Shown here: piece by piece, positions 1-8,638 of the stretch
Position numbering within the stretch: position 1 is the first letter of the stretch
Layout of the letters: every line of letters begins with the position of its first letter
Assembly: GCF_000718775.1 (NCBI RefSeq)
Contig: NZ_JOCB01000003.1
Coordinates: forward strand, 1 to 64,000
DNA length: 64,000 nucleotides
Origin: Streptomyces sp. NRRL S-31
GTDB taxonomy: Bacteria > Actinomycetota > Actinomycetes > Streptomycetales > Streptomycetaceae
Direction: 5' to 3'
Made by a program: the position numbers and the translations under genes
Notes under the pieces: model-generated
What the model saw: the letters and a program-made list of their open reading frames with translations, nothing else
What the model was told of the DNA's origin: nothing
The model's database searches: none

Positions 1-525
1 CCGCCGGGCAGCGAAGGCGCCGCACCCGGAGCGCGGCGGGCGACGACGGCCGCCGCACAGCCGGGGCGAAGGCGGACCGACGCAGGCCCGCCGACTCCCG
101 CCCCCGGTCGTCCGCCGCCGAAGCCGCCCGCCCCGGCACCCGGAGCCCGAGCGCCACGCGCGCACGCGCGGCGGACGCGGGTGACTCCGCGGCCGGCGGG
201 ACGCCGTCGGACGGCACGCACCGGCGCCCCCAAGGCGACGGATGAGCACCGACCGGTGTCAGCCCGGGCAGGCGACGGTTGCGACGCATCCGCTACCGGT
301 GGTGCGTTCGGTACCCGCGCTGCGACAGCCGGACGGGACGAAGTGCCCGGTGGCGGACGGTCCGCGCCTGGGCGCCTGACGTCGTACGACCGGGCGCCTG
401 ACCTCGTACGACCAGGAGGATGAACCTTGGACGACGCCATATGACCGGAGCACGGGTCCGGCCCCGCGCGCCATGCCGGAACGAAGCGGAATCGCCGTCG
501 ATACGCCCGATGAGGGGAGTGTTTA
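1..525. other. Window edge and intergenic region without a supported gene
   Basis: This stretch is very GC-rich. Frame +1 stays open from base 1 to 423, but the translation is low-complexity Arg/Pro/Ala/Gly, its third codon positions are not consistently G/C and it has no recognisable domain. It could be the disordered tail of a gene entering from the left, or simply non-coding. The only clear structure is the 22-base tandem repeat near 370-413. Confidence 0.4.
370..413. repeat. 22-bp tandem direct repeat, two copies
   Basis: Two adjacent 22-base units (370-391 and 392-413) differ at one position. Each contains the palindrome TCGTACGA or its one-base variant. An AGGAGG lies immediately after the second unit but is followed only by very short or low-complexity reading frames. 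Duplicated operator half-sites are possible; no function is shown. Confidence 0.6.
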
Positions 526-547
526 TCGTCAGGAAGACGACTATGAT
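526..547 (+). promoter_or_regulatory. Dyad and -10 element before the Nudix regulator
   Basis: A dyad TCGTC-AGGAA-GACGA (526-540) ends one base before a consensus -10 hexamer TATGAT (542-547). The ATG at 554 lies six bases beyond the hexamer, which suits a leaderless transcript. The dyad sits where a repressor would block RNA polymerase, so autoregulation by the downstream protein is a reasonable inference. Confidence 0.45.
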
Positions 548-553
548 CGCCGC

Positions 554-1312
554 ATGCCCTACGACCCGTCAGCCTTCCCGCCCTTCGCCGTCACCGTTGA
601 CCTGGTCGTGCTGACCGTGCGCCGCCATGCCCTGTGCGCACTGGCGGTACGCAGGGGCGAGCCTCCCTTCCAGGGACGCTGGGCGCTGCCCGGTGGCTTC
701 GTACGGGACGACGAGGACCTGTCCCAGGCGGCGGCGCGCGAGCTGGCCGAGGAGACCGGGCTGTGCGCCCACGAACCCTCGGCCCCCGCCCAGGACAACG
801 GAGCCCATCTGGAGCAGCTCGCCACCTACGGCGACCCCAAGCGGGACCCGCGGATGCGCGTGGTCAGCGTCGCGCACCTCGCCCTCGCGCCCGACCTGCC
901 CGCACCGCGCGCCGGCGGTGACGCCAGCAACGCGCGCTGGGCCCCGGTCGAGGAACTGCTGGCGCGGGGCGGGTACGGCCGGGACGGCGAACCCGTCGCA
1001 CCCCTCGCCTTCGACCATGCCCAGATCCTCGCCGACGGGGTCGAACGGGCGCGCTCCAAGATCGAGTACTCGTCGCTGGCCACCGCCTTCTGCCCGCCCG
1101 AATTCACCGTCGGCGAGCTGCGCCGGGTGTACGAGGCGGTGTGGGGCGTGGCACTCGACCCGCGCAACTTCCACCGCAAGGTCACCGGAACCCCCGGTTT
1201 CCTCGTGCCCACCGGAGGCACGACCACCCGCCAGGGCGGCCGTCCGGCCCAGCTCTTCCGGGCCGGTGGCGCCACCCTGCTCAACCCGCCGATGCTGCGC
1301 CCCGAGGTCTGA
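554..1312 (+). CDS. Nudix hydrolase with C-terminal winged-helix domain (NrtR-like)
   Basis: The 252-residue protein has a complete Nudix box: G48, E54, R62-E63-L64, E66-E67 and G69-L70. The catalytic site therefore appears intact. Residues about 165-235 resemble the winged helix of NrtR-family regulators, which bind ADP-ribose-type ligands and control NAD metabolism or sugar catabolism. I chose ATG 554 rather than the in-frame ATG at 473 because it starts the family-like sequence MPYDPSAFPP and follows a TATGAT -10 element at leaderless distance. It is monocistronic. The intact Nudix box means hydrolase activity may be retained, whereas some NrtR proteins have lost it. Confidence 0.8.
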   Translation: MPYDPSAFPPFAVTVDLVVLTVRRHALCALAVRRGEPPFQGRWALPGGFVRDDEDLSQAAARELAEETGLCAHEPSAPAQDNGAHLEQLATYGDPKRDPRMRVVSVAHLALAPDLPAPRAGGDASNARWAPVEELLARGGYGRDGEPVAPLAFDHAQILADGVERARSKIEYSSLATAFCPPEFTVGELRRVYEAVWGVALDPRNFHRKVTGTPGFLVPTGGTTTRQGGRPAQLFRAGGATLLNPPMLRPEV

Positions 1313-1514
1313 GCGGCGGGGCGCGGAGCGTCAGGCGCCGGAACCGCCGGGCGGTGGGTCCGCCGGTCGCCCGCGCCGAGCGCGGGTTCCATCCGGCCGA
1401 GCGCGGACTCGGGTGCGGGCTCGGGCTCCGTCGAACGGCGGACAAAGGCGGGGCGAGGTCACACGGCATCTAGTCGCAAGTCGCCTTATACCCGAAAAAC
1501 CAGACATGTCGCGC

Positions 1515-1520
1515 TATCTT
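1515..1520 (+). promoter_or_regulatory. Candidate -10 element for the ABC fusion gene
   Basis: TATCTT ends eight bases before GTG 1528, the spacing expected for a leaderless mRNA. No convincing -35 or Shine-Dalgarno sequence is visible. Confidence 0.35.
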
Positions 1521-1527
1521 GCTTCAG

Positions 1528-4287
1528 GTGATCCAGGCCTTCGGACTGACCAGCAACCCCCGCAAGGCGCATCCGCCCGCCGTCGACGACGTCTCCTTCG
1601 AAGCGCGCGCCGGGCACGTCACCGCGCTCCTGGGGCGTGCCGGCGCGGGCAAGACGACGGCGCTCAAACTGATGCTCGAGCTCCAACAGGGGCGTGGTGT
1701 CACCTACTTCAGAGGGCGGCCCCTGCACCAGATCGCCCATCCGTCCTGGGAGGTCGGCGCACTCCTCGGCGATGTGCCGGGTCACCCCGCCCGCTCCCTC
1801 CGCGGCCATCTGCGGATGCTGTGCGCGGCGTCGGGAGTCCCCGCGCGGCGAGCCGACGAGGTGCTCGAAGCCGTCGGTCTGGTCAGCCTCCGTGAGGAGC
1901 GCCTCGGCACACTGTCACGCGGCATGGACCGCAGGCTCGGCCTCGCCTGCGCCCTGCTGACCGACCCGCACACACTCGTACTGGACGAACCCACCGAGGG
2001 CCTCTCCACCCGCGAGGCGCAGTGGCTGCACGGCATGTTGCGGGCCCACGCCACCCAGGGCGGCACCGTGCTCTTCACCACGGCCCAGCCCAGGGAAGCC
2101 GCACGCACCGCCGACCGGGTCCTCACACTCGACGACGGCAGGCTCGTCGCCGACCAGGAGGCCGGGGTGTTCGCCCGCACCCGGCTGCGCCCGCGCGTGG
2201 CCGTGCGCAGCCCCCATGCCCCGCGCCTCGCGGCCCTGCTCGCCAAGGAAGCCCGCACCGCCCGACGCTCCGTCGAAGTCGTACGGGAGGGCGGCAACCG
2301 CCTCTCGGTGTACGGCAGCACGACCGCCGACATCGGGGAGATCGCGTACCGCCACGGCATCCTCGTCCACCAACTGGCCGACGAGGTGGGCGACATGGGC
2401 CCGGGCGCGGGAGAAGAGGAAGACGCCGGGACGCCCTCCGGAGCACCCCGGCAGCCGGTACCGGACGCGCCGCCCGCGGCGCCGGGGGACCGGCCGGAGC
2501 ACGGAACCACGGGGCGGGACCCGGTCACCCCCGATGCTCCGCGCGGCGACAGGAAGCGGGTCTCGGCCGCCCGTGCGCGGGTGGGGATCGGACACGCGGT
2601 GCCCGGCGGCGTGGCACGGGAAGCCGCTCCCGCCTCCGCGCCGGACGCCGCTCATGCGGCGTTCGCCGGTTCGCCCGGAGAACCGGGCCGGGCAGCGGGC
2701 GGCACGCCGACGAAGACGCCGACGAAGACGCCGACGGAGCCGGAACACGCGAGACCGGCTGTACCGCACGGGGCCGCGCCCCCGGGCCTTCCCCCGGGCC
2801 TTCCCCCGACCGGGCCGCGTGCCACCGAGCCGCCGGTGCGGCCGGGTCCGGCCGCGGCCGGATCGAGTACGGCGACCCGTGATCGCTCCGCACCGGAACC
2901 GCGCACCCCGGCGCCGGGACGTACCCCCGCCCCCGGTCACCCGACCGAGCGGCGGGAGCGCACCTCCGCCGGCGACCTGCCGACACCGGAGAAGGAGCGG
3001 ACCAAGGCCGGCCCCTCTCCGGTGGGGGAGGGCGAGTCGGCGACCGGTCGTACGGTCCCGGAACGTTCGTACGGCCCCGGAGGCGAGCGGTCGGCGCGTG
3101 CCCAAACTCTCGACCGGGAACCCGGGCCGGACCGCCCGGTGAGCGCCTCCGGCACTCGGCCCCGTGACGTGCCACCGGCCGCCGCGACCTCCTCGGCGGG
3201 AGGCACGACTCTCGGCGGCACCGCGCCGGGCGGCAGGAGCCGGACCGGCGAGGTGCCGGGCAACGCCGCCGACGGCCGGCCCACCGGGGCGACGGCCCGC
3301 CCGGAGGGCGGCCCCGGCCCGGCCACGGCGCCCCGCGAGCCGCAGACCGGCGGCGCGGGGGCTCCCGCCGCGACCGTCACCGGCACCCGCACCCTCCTGC
3401 CCGGGGCCAGGACCCCCGGCACCCCGCCGTCGCGGACCGATCGCACCGCCCGTCCAGACCATGTGCGGGTCGCCGCCGTCTCCTCCCCGCTTCCTCCTCC
3501 CATCTCCGTCCGGGCCGCCCCGAGTCCCCTGCGTCCCCTCCGCTACGAGATCCGGCGCGCCGCCGGCATCGGTACCGGCTTCCTCACCTGCGGCGCCGCG
3601 CTCCTCCTGTCCGCGCTCATCGCCGTACTCCTGGCACGGATCGGGCACACTCCGCAGGCGCGGCTGTTCGCGGCCTGGCCGCGGCAGGTGCCGTTGCCGC
3701 CCGCGGCACTAGCGGCGGGGCTGCTCGGCGCGCTGGCCTTCGGCGACGAGTTCCGCCACCCCGCCCTGGCCGCGGACCGCGGCACCGTCCCCCGACGGCT
3801 CGGGCTGCTCACCGCGAAACTGCTCGTCTCCGGGGTCACCGCGGGGCTGCTCGCCTTCCTCACCGTGGGCTGCGACGCCGAGGTGCTCTACATCGTCTAC
3901 GGACGGGAGCTGACGGAAGTTCCCGCGGACTGGCTGCCGCTGACCGCGGGTTGGTTCGGGCTGGTCGTCGGCTGTGCCTGGGCCGGTGTACTGGCGGCCG
4001 GCGTGTTCCGGTCCACGACGGCCGGACTGGCCGCGGTCCTGGCCGTACCGGTCGTCGTCGTCCCCCTCGTGCACAAGGTGCTGCCGGGCCCGGCGACGCG
4101 GATGGCGGCCGGCTTCCCGGTGCGGATGCGGGAGGTCCTCCTGTCGCAGTGGCCGTTCGGAGGTGATCGGTACCTGCTCGCGGCCACCCGTGTCCTCGGC
4201 CAACCCGTGGGCGGGGCACTGGTGTTGTCCCTCGCGGGGCTGCTCTGCGCGTATCTGCTCACGGCGCTCCGCACCAGACCGCGATGA
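1528..4287 (+). CDS. ABC transporter ATPase fused to membrane region through a long disordered linker
   Basis: This is a protein of about 919 residues in three parts. Residues 1-220 form an ABC ATPase with Walker A GRAGAGKTT (36-44), signature TLSRGM (about 130) and Walker B LVLDEP (about 150). Residues about 291-650 are Pro/Gly/Thr/Ala/Arg-rich low complexity with short repeats such as TPTKTPTKTP and PPGLPPGLPP. Residues about 670-919 hold about six hydrophobic segments, resembling an ABC-2-type permease half. A fused ATPase-permease of this order is unusual, and the linker is far longer than in normal ABC proteins. GTG 1528 was chosen over TTG 1519 because of the preceding -10. It lies just upstream of whiH on the same strand, but that gene has its own promoter. 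The substrate is unknown. Confidence 0.75.
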   Translation: MIQAFGLTSNPRKAHPPAVDDVSFEARAGHVTALLGRAGAGKTTALKLMLELQQGRGVTYFRGRPLHQIAHPSWEVGALLGDVPGHPARSLRGHLRMLCAASGVPARRADEVLEAVGLVSLREERLGTLSRGMDRRLGLACALLTDPHTLVLDEPTEGLSTREAQWLHGMLRAHATQGGTVLFTTAQPREAARTADRVLTLDDGRLVADQEAGVFARTRLRPRVAVRSPHAPRLAALLAKEARTARRSVEVVREGGNRLSVYGSTTADIGEIAYRHGILVHQLADEVGDMGPGAGEEEDAGTPSGAPRQPVPDAPPAAPGDRPEHGTTGRDPVTPDAPRGDRKRVSAARARVGIGHAVPGGVAREAAPASAPDAAHAAFAGSPGEPGRAAGGTPTKTPTKTPTEPEHARPAVPHGAAPPGLPPGLPPTGPRATEPPVRPGPAAAGSSTATRDRSAPEPRTPAPGRTPAPGHPTERRERTSAGDLPTPEKERTKAGPSPVGEGESATGRTVPERSYGPGGERSARAQTLDREPGPDRPVSASGTRPRDVPPAAATSSAGGTTLGGTAPGGRSRTGEVPGNAADGRPTGATARPEGGPGPATAPREPQTGGAGAPAATVTGTRTLLPGARTPGTPPSRTDRTARPDHVRVAAVSSPLPPPISVRAAPSPLRPLRYEIRRAAGIGTGFLTCGAALLLSALIAVLLARIGHTPQARLFAAWPRQVPLPPAALAAGLLGALAFGDEFRHPALAADRGTVPRRLGLLTAKLLVSGVTAGLLAFLTVGCDAEVLYIVYGRELTEVPADWLPLTAGWFGLVVGCAWAGVLAAGVFRSTTAGLAAVLAVPVVVVPLVHKVLPGPATRMAAGFPVRMREVLLSQWPFGGDRYLLAATRVLGQPVGGALVLSLAGLLCAYLLTALRTRPR

Positions 4288-4350
4288 CCGCCGCCTGTCC
4301 GCTTGTGGTCCTGCTCTGCGCACAACTCCCCGCAGGAAGCCCATTTCTTT

Positions 4351-4357
4351 CCGATAA
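4351..4357 (+). promoter_or_regulatory. Candidate sigma-WhiG -10 element of whiH
   Basis: CCGATAA matches seven of the eight bases of the sigma-WhiG/FliA-type -10 GCCGATAA. whiH is known to be transcribed by sigma-WhiG in Streptomyces. A matching TAAA -35 is not evident at the usual distance, so the call rests on the -10 and on gene identity. Confidence 0.5.
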
Positions 4358-4449
4358 GGCGTCAATTGCGACGGGGTGAGCGATCACCCTTTCGTGTGCT
4401 TTTCACCAAAGACCTCAAGGGAGTTGGAGGCGGCGCCGACAAAGGATCC

Positions 4450-5337
4450 GTGAGTACCCTTGCGCACACCATGATGAACGCCGCCCGCTCCACCGACTCA
4501 GGTCTGGTCGGCCCGGGCGAACTCGACCGCTACCCCTACACCGAGGCCCCGGTGACCGACCGCGTCGGTCCGCCCGCCTGGGACGGCGGGGAACCCGAAC
4601 TGGGCCGTGTCGGCCGGCGGGCCACGGGCAGCCGCGGACGCGGACTGCACGGCCAACTCGTCCAGCAGCTGGGACAGATGATCGTCTCCGGCGACCTGGG
4701 CGCGGACCGCCCGCTGGTGCCCGAGGAGATCGGCCAGCGGTTCGAGGTCTCCCGCACCGTCGTCCGCGAGTCCCTCCGCGTCCTCGAGGCCAAGGGCCTG
4801 GTCAGCGCCCGGCCCAACGTCGGCACGCGCGTGCGTCCCGTCAGCGACTGGAACCTGCTCGACCCGGACATCATCGAGTGGCGGGCCTTCGGGCCACAGC
4901 GCGACGACCAGCGCCGGGAGCTCAGCGAGCTGCGCTGGACGATCGAGCCGCTCGCCGCCCGTCTCGCCGCCGGCCACGGACGCGAGGAGGTGCAGCAGCG
5001 CCTGTGCGACATGGTCGAGATCATGAGCCACGCCATGGCGCAGGGTGACGCGCTCACCTACTCGCGCGCCGACACCGAGTTCCACGCGATGCTCATCCAG
5101 ATCGCGGGCAACCGCATGCTGGAGCACCTCTCCGGCATCGTCTCGGCGGCGCTCCAGGTGTCCGGCGGCCCGGTCACCGGCTGCGACCGGCCGAACGAGG
5201 CGTCCCTCGCGCAGCACGCGCGGATCGTCGACGCGCTCGGCACCGGCGACGGCACGGCGGCGGAGGCGGCCATGCGCCAGCTGCTCACGGTCCACCCCGA
5301 GGTGGAGCGTGTGGTGCCCGCCCCGCGCGAGCACTGA
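4450..5337 (+). CDS. whiH: Sporulation regulator WhiH (GntR family, FadR subfamily)
   Basis: The product has 295 residues, the size remembered for WhiH. An N-terminal tail of about 60 residues precedes a GntR winged helix (about 65-135, including EEIGQRFEVSRTVVRESLRV). A FadR-type all-helical effector domain follows and contains the conserved metal-ligand regions (for example DTEFHAMLI). WhiH is an early sporulation transcription factor that controls septation and its own gene in aerial hyphae. The start is GTG 4450 behind AAAGGA; ATG 4471 is the alternative. Its position directly upstream of hrdB is characteristic of Streptomyces. Confidence 0.93.
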   Translation: MSTLAHTMMNAARSTDSGLVGPGELDRYPYTEAPVTDRVGPPAWDGGEPELGRVGRRATGSRGRGLHGQLVQQLGQMIVSGDLGADRPLVPEEIGQRFEVSRTVVRESLRVLEAKGLVSARPNVGTRVRPVSDWNLLDPDIIEWRAFGPQRDDQRRELSELRWTIEPLAARLAAGHGREEVQQRLCDMVEIMSHAMAQGDALTYSRADTEFHAMLIQIAGNRMLEHLSGIVSAALQVSGGPVTGCDRPNEASLAQHARIVDALGTGDGTAAEAAMRQLLTVHPEVERVVPAPREH

Positions 5338-5426
5338 CTCCGCGAGGGGCGCGGTGCGGTCGCCGGTGTGCGGTGTCCTCGTGGTGCTCGGGTTGGTGCC
5401 GGGGCCGGGCACCGGCCATCGCCGGA

Positions 5427-5457
5427 CCCCGTCGGATCTTCGGGGGATCCGGCGGGG
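5427..5457 (+). terminator. Hairpin terminator after whiH
   Basis: Twelve-base arms CCCCGTCGGATC (5427-5438) and GATCCGGCGGGG (5446-5457) pair with one G-U wobble around a seven-base loop starting TTCG. It lies 90 bases after the whiH stop and would insulate hrdB from whiH transcription. Confidence 0.7.
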
Positions 5458-5550
5458 CCCGGCGGTGCGACGGGAGGCCTGGTCATCGGCACGACCGCCT
5501 TGGTGGCGGCTGATGATCTCGTCTGTACGTATCTGACTGCTTTTGGCCAC

Positions 5551-5580
5551 TTACGGGGTGTGACTCGGACCACGCAGAAT
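5551..5580 (+). promoter_or_regulatory. Candidate upstream hrdB promoter
   Basis: TTACGG (5551-5556) and CAGAAT (5575-5580) are separated by 18 bases, a plausible vegetative promoter. The rest of the 436-base region between whiH and hrdB (5338-5773) contains the whiH terminator and no credible reading frame. This leaves a long leader of about 190 bases for hrdB mRNA. Confidence 0.4.
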
Positions 5581-5634
5581 GGGCGTAACGCTCGCGGAGA
5601 CAGCGCGATGACCTAAGAGGTGATAGCCGCGGAG

Positions 5635-5663
5635 GGAATACGGACGCCGTACACGGCGCTGTG
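5635..5663 (+). promoter_or_regulatory. Candidate SigR-type hrdB promoter element
   Basis: GGGAATA includes the GGAAT core (5635-5639) of sigma-R -35 elements. hrdB is known to have a second, sigma-R-dependent promoter. The expected GTT -10 is not a clean match here (GTG lies at 5661-5663), so the assignment is tentative. Confidence 0.35.
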
Positions 5664-5773
5664 CATCTTCCCGGCCCCGCCCGCGCCGTCGGCCCATCCC
5701 CAGGCCGGTGGTCGGCTCCCGTCCGCAGTGGACGGTGCCGGAAGCCGTTTTCCAACGTTCCGAGAGGTTGTTC

Positions 5774-7318
5774 GTGTCGGCCAGCACATCCCGTACGCTC
5801 CCGCCGGAGATCGCCGAGTCCGTCTCTGTCATGGCGCTCATTGAGCGGGGAAAGGCTGAGGGGCAGATCGCCGGCGACGATGTGCGTCGGGCCTTCGAAG
5901 CTGACCAGATCCCGGCCACTCAGTGGAAGAACGTACTGCGCAGCCTCAACCAGATTCTTGAGGAAGAGGGTGTGACGCTGATGGTCAGTGCCGCAGAGCC
6001 CAAGCGCACCCGCAAGAGCGTCGCAGCGAAGAGTCCGGCCAAGCGCACCGCCACCAAGACGGTAGCGGCGAAGACGGTGACCACCAGGAAGGCCACCGCC
6101 GCCCCGGCCGCCCCCACGGCAGCCGCCGCTCCGGCCGCGGCCGATTCCGCCGAGGATGCCGCATCCGCCAGGAAGGCTGTCGCGAAGAAGGCGACGACCG
6201 CCAAGAAGGCCGTCGCCAAGAAGACCGTCGCCAAGAAGACGGCCGCGAAGAAGACCGCGGCCAAGAAGGACGACGTCGAACTCCTTGAGGACGAGGTCCT
6301 CGAGGAGACCAAGGTCGCCGACGAGCCCGAGGGTGCCGAGAGCGCCGGGTTCGTCCTGTCCGACGAGGACGAGGACGACGCGCCCGCGCAGCAGGTCGCC
6401 GCGGCCGGCGCCACCGCCGACCCGGTCAAGGACTACCTGAAGCAGATCGGCAAGGTCCCCCTGCTCAACGCCGAGCAGGAGGTGGAACTCGCCAAGCGCA
6501 TCGAGGCGGGTCTGTTCGCCGAGGACAAGCTGGCCAACTCCGACAAGCTCGCCCCCAAGCTCAAGCGCGAGCTGGAGATCATCGCCGAGGACGGCCGCCG
6601 CGCCAAGAACCACCTCCTGGAGGCCAACCTCCGTCTGGTGGTCTCCCTGGCCAAGCGCTACACCGGCCGCGGCATGCTCTTCCTGGACCTCATCCAGGAG
6701 GGCAACCTCGGTCTGATCCGCGCGGTCGAGAAGTTCGACTACACCAAGGGCTACAAGTTCTCCACGTACGCCACCTGGTGGATCCGGCAGGCGATCACCC
6801 GCGCCATGGCCGACCAGGCCCGCACCATCCGTATCCCGGTGCACATGGTCGAGGTCATCAACAAGCTCGCGCGCGTCCAGCGCCAGATGCTCCAGGACCT
6901 GGGCCGCGAGCCCACCCCGGAGGAGCTGGCCAAGGAACTCGACATGACCCCGGAGAAGGTCATCGAGGTCCAGAAGTACGGCCGCGAGCCCATCTCGCTG
7001 CACACCCCGTTGGGCGAGGACGGCGACAGCGAGTTCGGTGACCTCATCGAGGACTCCGAGGCCGTCGTCCCGGCCGACGCGGTCAGCTTCACGCTCCTCC
7101 AGGAGCAGCTGCACTCCGTGCTGGACACCCTCTCCGAGCGCGAGGCCGGCGTCGTCTCCATGCGCTTCGGTCTCACCGACGGTCAGCCGAAGACCCTCGA
7201 CGAGATCGGCAAGGTGTACGGCGTGACGCGTGAGCGCATCCGCCAGATCGAGTCCAAGACCATGTCGAAGCTGCGCCACCCGTCGCGTTCGCAGGTGCTG
7301 CGCGACTACCTCGACTAG
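5774..7318 (+). CDS. hrdB: Principal sigma factor HrdB (sigma-70)
   Basis: This is the essential vegetative sigma factor, 514 residues here. The start GTG 5774 begins the known N-terminus [12 protein letters not shown] and follows AGAGG. Residues about 75-170 are a Lys/Ala-rich linker with repeated AKK motifs, typical of streptomycete HrdB. Region 1.2 begins near residue 215 ([16 protein letters not shown]). Region 2 follows at about 285-350, with [13 protein letters not shown] in the -10-recognition and melting part. Region 4 lies at the C-terminus with the helix-turn-helix [14 protein letters not shown] strong terminator follows. Confidence 0.98.
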   Translation: MSASTSRTLPPEIAESVSVMALIERGKAEGQIAGDDVRRAFEADQIPATQWKNVLRSLNQILEEEGVTLMVSAAEPKRTRKSVAAKSPAKRTATKTVAAKTVTTRKATAAPAAPTAAAAPAAADSAEDAASARKAVAKKATTAKKAVAKKTVAKKTAAKKTAAKKDDVELLEDEVLEETKVADEPEGAESAGFVLSDEDEDDAPAQQVAAAGATADPVKDYLKQIGKVPLLNAEQEVELAKRIEAGLFAEDKLANSDKLAPKLKRELEIIAEDGRRAKNHLLEANLRLVVSLAKRYTGRGMLFLDLIQEGNLGLIRAVEKFDYTKGYKFSTYATWWIRQAITRAMADQARTIRIPVHMVEVINKLARVQRQMLQDLGREPTPEELAKELDMTPEKVIEVQKYGREPISLHTPLGEDGDSEFGDLIEDSEAVVPADAVSFTLLQEQLHSVLDTLSEREAGVVSMRFGLTDGQPKTLDEIGKVYGVTRERIRQIESKTMSKLRHPSRSQVLRDYLD

Positions 7319-7335
7319 GTCGCGGTCGTATGACG

Positions 7336-7374
7336 GCGAAGGCCCGGCTCCCCTTCGTGGAGCCGGGCCTTCGC
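7336..7374 (+). terminator. Strong hairpin terminator after hrdB
   Basis: A perfect 16-base-pair stem (7336-7351 with 7359-7374) encloses a seven-base loop, 17 bases after the hrdB stop. There is no U-tract, as is common in Streptomyces. Confidence 0.9.
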
Positions 7375-7439
7375 GCTGCGCGATCCCGTGTCGTGGATCA
7401 CTCTGGGTCCCCAGCAGGACTCCAGAGTGAGGAGCACGC

Positions 7440-8300
7440 ATGCGCCGTTCCGTAGCCCGGGCACTGGTCCGACCACTGGCCCTGATGGCCGCCATGACCG
7501 CGATACCCCTGGTCAGCGCGGCCCCGGCGGTCGCCGACAGTGTGGTGGTCGGAGGCTTTCCGATCGATGTCTCCCAGGCCCCGTGGACGGTGGCGCTCGC
7601 CAGCCGTGACCGGTTCGGAGGTACGCGGGCGGGGCAGTTCTGCGGCGCCGTGGCCGTCGGGCGCACCACCGTGCTCACGGCGGCCCACTGCATGGCCGAG
7701 GAAGTCCTCGGGGCACCGCCGAACCGGATGCGCGACCTCAAGGTCATCGCGGGCCGCACCGATCTGCTGTCGTCGGAGGGCCAGGAGATCGCCGTGCGGG
7801 ACGTCCGGGTCAACCCCGGATACGACGTCACGACCAACTCCGGGGACTTCGCGGTCCTCACGCTCGCCGAGCCGCTGCCGTGGAGCAGTGTCGTCACCAT
7901 GGCCCGCCCGGGTGATCCGGCCTACGCGCCGGGCACCCCGGCGGTGGTCTCCGGGTGGGGTGACACGAGCGGTGACGGAGCGTACCCACGGCGCTTGCGG
8001 GCCGCACACGTACGCGTACTCCCCGACGAGCAGTGTGCCCGCGCCTACCCCGGCGGCCCGGACGGCGCCTACCAGGCCGCCACGATGCTGTGCGCCGGTG
8101 AGGTCGCCGGCGGTCCCGACGGCTGCCAGGGCGACAGCGGCGGCCCGCTGGTGGCGGGAGGGCTGCTGATCGGCCTCGTCTCCTGGGGCAGCGGCTGCGG
8201 GCGCCCGGGGCTCCCCGGGGTCTATACACGCGTCTCCGAGGTCGTACGGGCGCTGGAGCCCGCCACGAAGGCCCGGAAGGCGCCCCACGGGAGCGTGTGA
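7440..8300 (+). CDS. Secreted trypsin-like serine protease
   Basis: The 286-residue protein starts with a signal peptide (about 1-32, cleavage after AVADS or AVA). A chymotrypsin-fold S1 domain follows. The catalytic triad is visible as H83 in LTAAHC, D136 in NSGDFAVL and S233 in GDSGGP. D227, six residues before the serine, predicts cleavage after Arg or Lys. Cysteine pairs consistent with S1 disulfides are present (C68/C84, C199/C218 and C229 with a partner near GSGCG). The ATG follows GAGGAG. It is expected to act outside the cell, and terminators on both sides make it monocistronic. Confidence 0.92.
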   Translation: MRRSVARALVRPLALMAAMTAIPLVSAAPAVADSVVVGGFPIDVSQAPWTVALASRDRFGGTRAGQFCGAVAVGRTTVLTAAHCMAEEVLGAPPNRMRDLKVIAGRTDLLSSEGQEIAVRDVRVNPGYDVTTNSGDFAVLTLAEPLPWSSVVTMARPGDPAYAPGTPAVVSGWGDTSGDGAYPRRLRAAHVRVLPDEQCARAYPGGPDGAYQAATMLCAGEVAGGPDGCQGDSGGPLVAGGLLIGLVSWGSGCGRPGLPGVYTRVSEVVRALEPATKARKAPHGSV

Positions 8301-8330
8301 GCCCCTCCGGGGGCGTGCGCGGGCATGAGC

Positions 8331-8365
8331 ACGGGCGGTCGCTCCTGGTGGGAGCGACCGCCCGT
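8331..8365. terminator. Bidirectional terminator between convergent genes
   Basis: A perfect 15-base-pair stem (8331-8345 with 8351-8365) with loop TGGTG lies between the protease gene and the oppositely oriented DUF7455 gene. Confidence 0.85.
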
Positions 8366-8407
8366 TCACCGGCCTGAACCGGGGCTGGCTCGTCGTGTGT
8401 GCGAGAT

Positions 8408-8638
8408 TCAGCGCTCTTCTTCGGAAGCGGTGTTCGGAACGGACGTCAGCCGCTCCGTCTCGTCCTGTATCTCAGCGGCGATCTTCTTGAGTTCCGGCTC
8501 GAACTTGCGACCGTGGTGGGCGCAGAAGAGCAGTTCTCCGCCGCTGAGCAGGACGACGCGCAGGTATGCCTGGGCGCCGCAGCGGTCGCAGCGATCGGCG
8601 GCCGTCAACGGGCTCGCGGGGGTCAGAACAGTAGTCAC
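8408..8638 (-). CDS. DUF7455 zinc-ribbon-like small protein
   Basis: This is a 76-residue conserved actinobacterial protein. The core contains CDRCGAQAYLRV and then LFCAHHGRKF, a CxxC plus CxHH arrangement that probably binds one zinc ion. The tail is charged and helical. The start is GTG 8638 behind GAAGAGGCGA on the minus strand. It sits divergent from the topoisomerase IV gene, a conserved neighbourhood in streptomycetes as I remember it. Its function is unknown. Confidence 0.82.
   Translation of the reverse strand: MTTVLTPASPLTAADRCDRCGAQAYLRVVLLSGGELLFCAHHGRKFEPELKKIAAEIQDETERLTSVPNTASEEER

Noticed and set aside
181..423. 80-codon frame near the window start
   Set aside because: Its composition is low complexity, it has no ribosome binding site, and a tandem repeat lies in its last part. 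It could only be the tail of an unseen gene.
414..444. AGGAGG followed by a tiny TTG-initiated frame of five codons
   Set aside because: It is too short to distinguish from chance, and no attenuator-like structure follows.
5483..7900. 805-codon minus-strand open frame across hrdB
   Set aside because: It is the antisense of hrdB and of the protease, kept open by high GC at third codon positions. Its translation is Leu/Gly/Val/Arg repeats without a domain.
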